DNA of 61,760 nt from Bacteroidales bacterium UBA5072 (GTDB taxonomy: Bacteria > Bacteroidota > Bacteroidia > Bacteroidales > UBA10428): the NCBI GenBank assembly GCA_002415855.1, contig DIAS01000141.1, forward strand, positions 27,740 through 89,499, written 5' to 3'. The position numbers and the translations under genes were made by a program. The notes below the pieces were generated by a model. The model saw only the letters and a program-made list of their open reading frames with translations. It did no database searches and was not told the DNA's origin. How positions within the stretch are numbered: the stretch's first letter is position 1; the number at the start of each line of letters is the position of its first letter. Below, one piece after another: positions 26,165 to 32,198 of the stretch.

Positions 26165-26201
26165 CGGTATATTTTGCATTGTATCGTAAACCATTCTCAC
26201 C
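26152..26201 (-). promoter_or_regulatory. Antiterminator of the ilv attenuator
   Basis: GGTGAGAATGGTT (26201-26189) pairs with AGCCATTCTTACC (26164-26152) over 13 positions, two of them G-U. The right-hand partner contains the whole 5' arm of the terminator stem, so the two structures exclude each other. The left arm includes the leader stop codon TGA (26199-26197). A ribosome that finishes the leader would cover it and let the terminator form. A ribosome stalled on upstream Ile/Val codons would leave it free to form the antiterminator. Confidence 0.85.
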
Positions 26202-26259
26202 TCGGTGTGTTAAGTACCACGAGGATGACCACGTTCACGATAATTATGATATTTCTCAT
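26197..26259 (-). CDS. Ilv operon leader peptide (attenuation peptide)
   Basis: A 20-codon frame reading MRNIIIIVNVVILVVLNTPR followed by TGA. Twelve of twenty residues are Ile, Val or Leu, with four consecutive Ile codons and four more Val/Ile/Leu runs. These are exactly the end products of the downstream ilvDBNC genes. The stop codon lies within the 5' arm of the antiterminator. The ATG lies about eight bases after the predicted transcription start, so the leader is nearly leaderless. Classical attenuation predicts that shortage of charged Ile-, Val- or Leu-tRNA stalls the ribosome here and prevents termination. Confidence 0.88.
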   Translation of the reverse strand: MRNIIIIVNVVILVVLNTPR

Positions 26260-26273
26260 GTTTTTAATTTGGA

Positions 26274-26303
26274 CAAATATAGAGAAATAAATTATTCATC
26301 AAA
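26274..26303 (-). promoter_or_regulatory. Promoter of the ilv operon
   Basis: On the minus strand TTTG (26303-26300) and TATATTTG (26281-26274) are separated by 18 bases, a full match to the Bacteroidota TTTG / TAnnTTTG consensus. The predicted start is near 26267, just ahead of the leader ATG at 26259. Confidence 0.8.
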
Positions 26304-26390
26304 GCATTCCTTAAAAAAAATATACAGAAAACTTAAATATTTTCAGGGTGATGAAAGATATAACGCTGATAATATGATATTTAGATTTTG

Positions 26391-27155
26391 CTATTTATAA
26401 TATCCATACATATACTCCTGTTCCGGCAGCCTATACCGCCCGCGATCCTCGGCGCTCAGATCCTCGAGGTAATTATCTTCCTTTATCAGGAAACCCGCAT
26501 CAGAAAGCCTTTTCAAATAATCCAATCCGTAAAGCCGGTAATGGTCTTTCTGTCGGTAATGTTCTTCACGCTCCGCCGGAGCAGTAATCGAAGGATCCTC
26601 ATAGGTCTTTTCCATGCTATAATCCGTGGGAACCTGCAGCACTGCGAAACCGCCTTTTTTGAGAACCCGGTAGATCTCGGCTATCGCCCTGCGGTCATCC
26701 GGGACGTGTTCCAGAACATGGTTGCAGATAACCACATCGAATTCATTATCCGGGAAAGGCATGTGCTGAACATCCAGCTTTATATCTGCCAAGGGTGATT
26801 CAAGATCGGCTGTCAGATAGGTAAGATTTTTCAATCTCCTGAATCGCTTGTAAAAACATTGCTCAGGAGCCAGGTGAAGCACCTTCAGGGCTTCGGAAAA
26901 AAAAACGGTGCGGTTTTTCAGATACAGCCAGAGCAATCTGTGACGCTCCAATGATAGGCAACGGGGACACAGAACATTTTCCCTGATCCGGTTATAGCCA
27001 TAGGGCAGAAATTTTCTGAAATGTCCGCCACATACCGGGCATTCTACACGATTACCCCGGTAGAAAACCACGGCCAGCCTCATAAACACCAGGCTGAACC
27101 TGATCAGCCAGGGCCGGGGTATATGGCTCAGCAAGAACCTGATCAGCTTCTTCAT
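26391..27155 (-). CDS. Class I SAM methyltransferase with N-terminal four-cysteine element
   Basis: A 254-residue protein from the ATG at 27155. The N-terminal 50 residues are hydrophobic and basic. CPVCGG (about residue 40) and CPRC (about 60) form a CxxC...CxxC zinc-ribbon-like pair. Motif I is weak (VLHLAPEQCFYKRF). FDVVICNHVLEHVPDDRRAIAEIYRVLKKGGFAVLQVP is a strong methyltransferase core. The C-terminus (EREEHYRQKDHYRLYGLDYLKRL) resembles small methyltransferases of glycan clusters. The substrate is unknown. It is divergent from the VOC gene, with 86 bases between starts. Confidence 0.85.
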   Translation of the reverse strand: MKKLIRFLLSHIPRPWLIRFSLVFMRLAVVFYRGNRVECPVCGGHFRKFLPYGYNRIRENVLCPRCLSLERHRLLWLYLKNRTVFFSEALKVLHLAPEQCFYKRFRRLKNLTYLTADLESPLADIKLDVQHMPFPDNEFDVVICNHVLEHVPDDRRAIAEIYRVLKKGGFAVLQVPTDYSMEKTYEDPSITAPAEREEHYRQKDHYRLYGLDYLKRLSDAGFLIKEDNYLEDLSAEDRGRYRLPEQEYMYGYYK

Positions 27156-27241
27156 GAATTCGCGTTTTGAAAAATCCAACAAACCCGAAAATTAACCCAT
27201 TTATTGGTTATTTTCGTGGCCTGAATAAAAAATCAATGACT

Positions 27242-27703
27242 ATGAGACCTTTTAAAGTTTTAGGCATTCAACAGATTGCCATTGGGAATGAATCAAAGAG
27301 CCGGCTCGAGAATTTCTGGGTCAACCTTATGGGACTGGAAAAAACCGGCACATTTAAGAGTGAACGGGAAAACGTTGACGAAGATATATTGAGGATCGGC
27401 ACCGGTCCGCGGGCTGTTGAAATGGATATTATGCAACCCATTGATGCTGAAAAATCTCCACGTGTCCATGATCCCAAGCTGAATCACATCGGTTTATGGA
27501 TAGATGACCTTCCCAGTGCAGTGGAATGGCTCACCGCAAGGGGAGTCAGGTTTACTCCAGGCGGTATTCGCAAAGGAGCTTCAGGTTATGATGTTTGCTT
27601 TATTCACCCAAAGGGTAATGAGGAATTTCCAATTTGCAGCGAGGGGGTTTTGGTCGAGCTGGTGCAGGCACCGGAGGAAGTTATTAAAGGGACGAAAGAC
27701 TAG
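27242..27703 (+). CDS. VOC (glyoxalase/dioxygenase superfamily) protein
   Basis: A 153-residue protein from ATG 27242 (an ATG two codons earlier is possible). Two beta-alpha-beta-beta-beta modules are visible. The first begins VLGIQQIAIGNESKSRLENFWVNLMGL. The second begins LNHIGLWIDDLPSAVEWLTARGVRF and ends EGVLVELVQA. The metal-ligand pattern His/Glu is present in NHIGL and LVELV. The mid-part GTGPRAVEMDIMQP resembles methylmalonyl-CoA epimerase-like or glyoxalase members. The final residues (GTKD) fall in a gggacgaaagac repeat, so the true end may be altered by repeat growth. The substrate is unknown. Confidence 0.83.
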   Translation: MRPFKVLGIQQIAIGNESKSRLENFWVNLMGLEKTGTFKSERENVDEDILRIGTGPRAVEMDIMQPIDAEKSPRVHDPKLNHIGLWIDDLPSAVEWLTARGVRFTPGGIRKGASGYDVCFIHPKGNEEFPICSEGVLVELVQAPEEVIKGTKD

Positions 27704-27738
27704 GGACGAGTCCGAACATGGTATTTGTCCCTTGTCCC
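27686..27738. repeat. Degenerate gggac(g/a)a-type repeat after the VOC gene
   Basis: gggacgaaagac (27690-27701), agggacgagtc (27702-27712) and tttgtcccttgtccc (27724-27738) echo the repeat between ilvC and the rhomboid gene. The first copy encodes the last residues of the VOC protein. Confidence 0.55.
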
Positions 27739-27742
27739 TATA

Positions 27743-27850
27743 AAAAGAACCGGGTAAGCTATTCATATCGCGCCGCTACAACCGCCTACCCTTGCTTCCT
27801 TCCGGACCTGGGGGGATTCAGCAGGAGCTGGCCGTATGAGACTTACCCGG
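27743..27850 (-). ncRNA. ffs: Signal recognition particle RNA, small bacterial type
   Basis: Read leftward the segment holds the invariant SRP domain IV core CAGGTCCGGAAGGAAGC (27811-27795). The closing helix ccgggtaag / cttacccgg brings the ends 27850 and 27750 together, giving an RNA of about 101 bases. A U tract follows at 27747-27743. The RNA binds Ffh and targets ribosomes to the membrane. The predicted 5' end agrees with the start site expected from the promoter just upstream. Confidence 0.95.
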
Positions 27851-27855
27851 CGGTG

Positions 27856-27886
27856 CAAAACTATGAACTTTTATTAAATTTACAAA
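27856..27886 (-). promoter_or_regulatory. Promoter of the SRP RNA gene
   Basis: On the minus strand TTTG (27886-27883) and TAGTTTTG (27863-27856) are 19 bases apart, matching TTTG / TAnnTTTG. The implied start is 27850-27849, the first base of the closing helix of the RNA. Confidence 0.82.
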
Positions 27887-27957
27887 AGATAATTCCTGAA
27901 TAACCCTGAAAGTTTAAAAACCCTATCTTTGTTGGCAACTATTAAACCCCGCAACCA

Positions 27958-28518
27958 ATGGAAAAAAAACATTCACTTTTGCAGTTTACCATGACCTATG
28001 GAGCGATTCTTGGAATAGTATCGGTAATGTTCAGCCTGATCCTCTATATGACTGGTTTTATGCCCTATAATTTCAAAAGGATGATCCTTGTCGGCCTCAC
28101 CAGCCTGATTATTACAATTGTATTTCTGGTGGTCGGCACAAAGTCATACCGTGATAAGATCCTGGGCGGTTCAATTTCATACTGGAATGCCGTAATAACA
28201 GGATTGCTGATAGTTGCTTTCTCAACAATCATCGCGAGTTTTTATACCCTGATTTTTAACCTTTACATTGATCCTGAATACACTGGTAAAATGATTGAGG
28301 CTTCTAAAAACTGGTGGTATGATTACCTGAATAACATCGGAGCTCCGGATTATCAGATTGAGCAAACCATGGACAGAATGGATAAACAGCTGGCCGATGC
28401 AACACCTCTCAAGACTTTCTTCCAGAGCATTTACACCTCAGTAATATTCGGCTTTGTTTTATCCCTCATAACCTCGGCATTCATTAAAAAACAGCCAAAT
28501 CCTTTCTCCCAGTCATAA
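27958..28518 (+). CDS. DUF4199 domain membrane protein
   Basis: A 186-residue protein with four hydrophobic segments: LQFTMTYGAILGIVSVMFSLILY, MILVGLTSLIITIVFLVVG, YWNAVITGLLIVAFSTIIASFY and a final VIFGFVLSLITSAFI. The KSYRDKILGGSISYWNAV linker is the DUF4199 signature. Between segments three and four lies a polar helix-rich stretch. DUF4199 proteins are small inner-membrane proteins of Bacteroidota with no assigned function. It is 14 bases upstream of a GT2 glycosyltransferase, a pairing common in the phylum. A candidate TATCTTTG -7 box lies at 27924-27931. Confidence 0.88.
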   Translation: MEKKHSLLQFTMTYGAILGIVSVMFSLILYMTGFMPYNFKRMILVGLTSLIITIVFLVVGTKSYRDKILGGSISYWNAVITGLLIVAFSTIIASFYTLIFNLYIDPEYTGKMIEASKNWWYDYLNNIGAPDYQIEQTMDRMDKQLADATPLKTFFQSIYTSVIFGFVLSLITSAFIKKQPNPFSQS

Positions 28519-28532
28519 AAGTTGCTTTATCC

Positions 28533-29492
28533 ATGATGATACCTGATATATCTGTTGTTGTACCCTTATATAACGAAGCCGAATCTCTGCAGGAATTAAC
28601 GTCCTGGATCAACCGTGTAATGGTGGATAATCAGTTCACCTATGAGATCATCCTGGTGGATGACGGCAGCAACGACGGATCCTGGCAGGTGATAGAGCAA
28701 CTGGCCGGTATCAACAAGAACATCCGGGGCATCCGGTTCCGGCGAAACTATGGGAAGTCTGCCGCACTGCATTGTGCCTTCCAGTCTTCAAAGGGAAATG
28801 TTGTCATAACCATGGATGCTGACTTGCAGGATAGTCCCGATGAAATTCCGGGATTATATGCCCTGATATCCCAGGAAGGGTATGATTTGGTTTCAGGATG
28901 GAAAAAGAAAAGGTACGACAACCGGCTGACCAAGAATATCCCAAGCAGATTGTACAACTGGACGGCCAGGAAATTCAGCGGGATCAAAATCCACGATTTT
29001 AATTGCGGACTAAAAGCATACCGGGGTGAGGTCGTCAAAGCTATTGAGGTTTACGGTGAAATGCACCGCTACATTCCGCTCATTGCCAAAAAAGCCGGTT
29101 TCACGAAAATCAGCGAAAAGATCGTTCAACACCGCAAACGACAATACGGTACAACGAAGTTCGGATTTGAACGCTTCATCAACGGTTATCTTGACCTGTT
29201 GTCCATTTCTTTCATCTCGCGTTTTGGCCGGCGGCCCATGCATTTTTTCGGTACCCTCGGCACCCTGATGTTCATCATTGGTTTTGGGATGGCCTTGTAC
29301 CTGGGGATCGACAAACTTGTCGCTGTTGCTAAGCATGTTCCTGCCAAACTGGTTACGCAAAGCCCTTATTTTTATATTGCCCTTACGGCTATGATCATAG
29401 GAGCACAGTTCTTTCTTGCAGGATTCCTTGGGGAACTGGTATCACGAACATCAGCCAGCAGAAATGAATACCATATTGAAAGGGAGATTTAG
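28533..29492 (+). CDS. GT2 family glycosyltransferase, undecaprenyl-phosphate sugar transferase type (GtrB/ArnC-like)
   Basis: A 319-residue protein. The GT-A domain begins ISVVVPLYNEAESLQEL, contains MDADLQDSPDEIP (metal-binding DAD) and the YDLVSGWKKKRYDN segment. After the catalytic domain come two transmembrane helices (FGTLGTLMFIIGFGMALYLG and FYIALTAMIIGAQFFLAGFLGELV). This is the layout of GtrB/ArnC-type enzymes that transfer a hexose or aminoarabinose-like sugar from UDP to undecaprenyl phosphate. The product would feed a GT-C transferase such as the one at 11606-13645, which is an inference across the window. Confidence 0.88.
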   Translation: MMIPDISVVVPLYNEAESLQELTSWINRVMVDNQFTYEIILVDDGSNDGSWQVIEQLAGINKNIRGIRFRRNYGKSAALHCAFQSSKGNVVITMDADLQDSPDEIPGLYALISQEGYDLVSGWKKKRYDNRLTKNIPSRLYNWTARKFSGIKIHDFNCGLKAYRGEVVKAIEVYGEMHRYIPLIAKKAGFTKISEKIVQHRKRQYGTTKFGFERFINGYLDLLSISFISRFGRRPMHFFGTLGTLMFIIGFGMALYLGIDKLVAVAKHVPAKLVTQSPYFYIALTAMIIGAQFFLAGFLGELVSRTSASRNEYHIEREI

Positions 29493-29526
29493 CAGCTAAA
29501 AGAGCAGGAGGAGAATAATAATCAAA

Positions 29527-30531
29527 TCAGGATTCTTTTGTAATAGCTGGTTTCTCACTTTCTTTTTTGCTTCTAATAACAAATCTCATGAAGGCTGTCT
29601 TAAGCATTCCCAGGCCATATCCGATAAGCATGACGAACGCAGCATAAACACTAATAAATCCAATGATCAGGCTTCGGTTCAGGGCGGTTGCATCAATGAG
29701 AATGGCAGTCATATAAGCCAATACCGACGCGGACCAGAATACAAAAATGCTCCTGGAAAACATACTTGCACCAATACCTGCAAGAAGATAAAAAACAAAC
29801 AGGGAGGGCAACATATGCACGGGTTTCAAGGCATTCCTCTGCCTGAGCTGTAAATCGATACGCCCACCTCCGAATGAAAATACCTGGCGGAAGAATTTAT
29901 AAAAGGTCGATCGACGTTTATGGTATACATAGGCCGGCTCAATGAGTCCCACCCGGTAACCGGCCCTTTTTAGCCTCAGGCTGAGATCGATATCTTCTGA
30001 TACCTGAAGGCCGCTGAATCCGTCCAACAGGTTGAAAACTTCCTTTCGGATGCCCATATTGAAGCTTCGCGGCTGATATTGCCCCAAATGACGCTTTTTT
30101 CCCCTGATACCGCCTGTTGTATAAAAAGATGTCATGGCGTAGCTGATCGCTTTCTGCATCGTGTTGAAATCCTCGCCTGCTTTATCGGGTCCGCCAAAAG
30201 CATCCAGCGGATCTGAAAGGAGATATTCATTTACCGTTTTAAAATAGTGCGGAGGAATGACACAGTCCGAATCAAAAAAAACAAGGTAATCACCTTTGGC
30301 ATTCTCAACTCCCCAGTTTCGAGACTCGCTGATTCCCAGGCCCTTTCTATAAAGATATTTAAGGTTGAGTTTATGGCCGGTTGATTCCACGACATGTCTT
30401 ACCGAATAATCAGGACTTCCGTCAGCAAGGATTACTTCAAAATTCTTGTATTCCTGATCAGCCAAACTGCCCAGCAGTTCCGTTACCTCATCTGGTCTTG
30501 AAAACGTTGGTACTATTATCGAATAAAACAT
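29527..30531 (-). CDS. GT2 family glycosyltransferase with C-terminal membrane segments
   Basis: A 334-residue protein. The GT-A domain starts YSIIVPTFSRPDEVTELLGSL and carries the DSDCVIPPHYF metal motif and the acceptor-side SEDIDLSLRLKRAGYRVG (ED motif), typical of inverting GT2 transferases. Three C-terminal transmembrane segments follow (SLFVFYLLAGIGASMF, VFWSASVLAYMTAILIDA, FISVYAAFVMLIGYGLGM). It is likely involved in surface glycan assembly on the cytoplasmic face. The heptose genes lie just upstream on the same strand, with an 82-base repeat-containing spacer. Confidence 0.87.
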   Translation of the reverse strand: MFYSIIVPTFSRPDEVTELLGSLADQEYKNFEVILADGSPDYSVRHVVESTGHKLNLKYLYRKGLGISESRNWGVENAKGDYLVFFDSDCVIPPHYFKTVNEYLLSDPLDAFGGPDKAGEDFNTMQKAISYAMTSFYTTGGIRGKKRHLGQYQPRSFNMGIRKEVFNLLDGFSGLQVSEDIDLSLRLKRAGYRVGLIEPAYVYHKRRSTFYKFFRQVFSFGGGRIDLQLRQRNALKPVHMLPSLFVFYLLAGIGASMFSRSIFVFWSASVLAYMTAILIDATALNRSLIIGFISVYAAFVMLIGYGLGMLKTAFMRFVIRSKKESEKPAITKES

Positions 30532-30542
30532 TAGTTCCTCTG

Positions 30543-30582
30543 TTGATTACTGATTGCCGATACTGATTACCGATTACCGGAT
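30543..30582. repeat. Degenerate gattaccgat tandem repeat
   Basis: gattactgattgccgatactgattaccgattaccgg is about five imperfect copies of a 6-8 base word (gattac / cgatac). It occupies the spacer between the GT2 and GmhA genes. Confidence 0.7.
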
Positions 30583-30613
30583 ATCCGCACCCTGCTTCTG
30601 TTACCAATCGTCC

Positions 30614-31228
30614 CTACTTCACCCGCTCATCATATGTTTCACCCATCGAGCAGCCGCTTCCCCTGAGCTGTTTCATCATGACCTGCTTGATCGCATGAAA
30701 GATGATGATATGGATGTCTTCAGTGACTTCCATGTCCTGCACCGGCACATGTATGACATGATCGGCAATATCTTTGATTCTGCCACCCTTAAATCCGCAA
30801 AAAGCGACTGTAAAGGCTCCTCCAGACTTTGCGTATTCCATGGCCTTCACCACATTGACCGAATTGCCGCTTCCCGAGATGCCAATTACGACATCACCCC
30901 GTCGTAGAAAAGCTTTCAACTGCTCTATGAAGATCTCATTATAGGTCAGGTCATTGGAGATGGCCATCAACCCAGAAATATTGTCATTCAGGCACTGCAC
31001 CCTGAAACGTTTATCCAGGCCATAGGATATCCCTTTCAGAAAGTCTCCGGTAACATGCGAAGCTGTTGCCGCGCTGCCCCCATTGCCAAAAATAAACACG
31101 GTACGCTCCTGTTCCCTGGCTTCCATCAGTACATTGACCAGTTTTGCAACTGCCTCTGTATCTACATGCTTCAAGGTATCTGAAACCCGTTCAAAATATT
31201 CTGAAAATTCAATATTCCTCATCTGCAA
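30614..31228 (-). CDS. gmhA: SIS domain sedoheptulose 7-phosphate isomerase (GmhA type)
   Basis: A 204-residue SIS-fold protein. The sugar-phosphate-binding loop GNGGSAATASHVTGDF and the second loop VIGISGSGNSVNVVKAM match GmhA. EDIHIIIFHAIKQVM near the C-terminus corresponds to the catalytic Glu/His segment of GmhA (E. coli QEMHIMIIH). The enzyme isomerises sedoheptulose 7-phosphate to D-glycero-D-manno-heptose 7-phosphate. Its start overlaps the end of the heptose kinase gene by 20 bases, so translation is coupled. It is the first step of the heptose pathway completed by the next two genes. Confidence 0.9.
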   Translation of the reverse strand: MQMRNIEFSEYFERVSDTLKHVDTEAVAKLVNVLMEAREQERTVFIFGNGGSAATASHVTGDFLKGISYGLDKRFRVQCLNDNISGLMAISNDLTYNEIFIEQLKAFLRRGDVVIGISGSGNSVNVVKAMEYAKSGGAFTVAFCGFKGGRIKDIADHVIHVPVQDMEVTEDIHIIIFHAIKQVMMKQLRGSGCSMGETYDERVK

Positions 31229-32198
31229 AATAGATTAGTTTTGATCCCTCACGTTCAAAATCAAAATCAAATGTTTCAAGCGGCTTTAATTCCTCTATAA
31301 GTCTTTGCTGATTTGCCTTGTCGCAATAGAAGAGCATAAAGCCCCCGCCTCCCGCACCGAGTAACTTACCGCCTCTTGCTCCTCCCCTGATACCTGCCTG
31401 ATAGATCTGATCAATCTCGTTATTGGTGATCTGGGAGGCCAGCTTTTGCTTTAAGATCCAGTTTTCATGCAGTATTTTACCGAAATCATCCAGGTGGCCT
31501 GAATAAAGACAGTTGCGCAGGTCGGAAACAAGCATGACCATTGATCTCAGTATATCAAACTTCTCTTCACGGGACGCATTCCTCTTCTGCTCGGCAAGGA
31601 TATCGGAGGCCTTGCGTTGATTGCCCACATAAAACATCAGCAGGTTCTCCTGCAATTCACGGTAAACATCGTTCTTCACAAACAGAGGTTCCACCCTTAC
31701 CTCACCGTTCGGATGGAAATGAATGATATTCAAACCGCCAAATGCGGCGGCATACTGATCCTGCTTGCCGATAGGCTCGCCCAGGATGTCGATCTCGATC
31801 TCGCAGGCTTCGCGTGCCAGTTGTTCATGTGTAACATATTCCCGTTTAACGGCATGCAGACAATGCAGCAATCCAACGGTGAAAGAGGACGATGAACCCA
31901 TGCCCGTACCGGATGGGATATCAGCAATGGAACTTATCTCTATCCCGCTTGTAACGCCCACCTTCCTCATGCTTTCACGAAGCAGGGGATGTTTGAGCTC
32001 ATCAATATGGTTTACGGTTTCTGTCTCTGAATACTTCACCCTTAGCTGTCCCTGAAAAAAGAACCTGTGCGAAGAGATATACATGTATTTGTCGATGCTC
32101 GTGCTGAGGACTGCACCCGGGTGACGCGCGTAAAAAGGCTCCATGTCAGAGCCACCGCCAACGAAACTGATCCTGAAGGGAGTCCTGGTTATTATCAT
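31209..32198 (-). CDS. hddA: D-glycero-alpha-D-manno-heptose 7-phosphate kinase, GHMP family
   Basis: A 329-residue GHMP kinase. It begins MIITRTPFRISFVGGGSD, the signature of the HddA branch. The ATP loop is DIPSGTGMGSSSSF. The third motif GGKLLGAGGGGFMLFY and a DQYAAAFGG segment complete the fold. HddA phosphorylates heptose 7-phosphate at C1 in the alpha configuration, leading toward GDP-heptose. The alternative L-fucose kinase branch is less likely, given the GmhA, GmhB and HddC partners beside it. Its ATGA start overlaps the stop of the trifunctional gene. Confidence 0.9.
   Translation of the reverse strand: MIITRTPFRISFVGGGSDMEPFYARHPGAVLSTSIDKYMYISSHRFFFQGQLRVKYSETETVNHIDELKHPLLRESMRKVGVTSGIEISSIADIPSGTGMGSSSSFTVGLLHCLHAVKREYVTHEQLAREACEIEIDILGEPIGKQDQYAAAFGGLNIIHFHPNGEVRVEPLFVKNDVYRELQENLLMFYVGNQRKASDILAEQKRNASREEKFDILRSMVMLVSDLRNCLYSGHLDDFGKILHENWILKQKLASQITNNEIDQIYQAGIRGGARGGKLLGAGGGGFMLFYCDKANQQRLIEELKPLETFDFDFEREGSKLIYFADEEY

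Noticed and set aside
26267..26400. A T-box or protein-binding riboswitch before ilvD
   Set aside because: There is no specifier stem or T-box sequence, and the leader peptide and paired hairpins explain the region.
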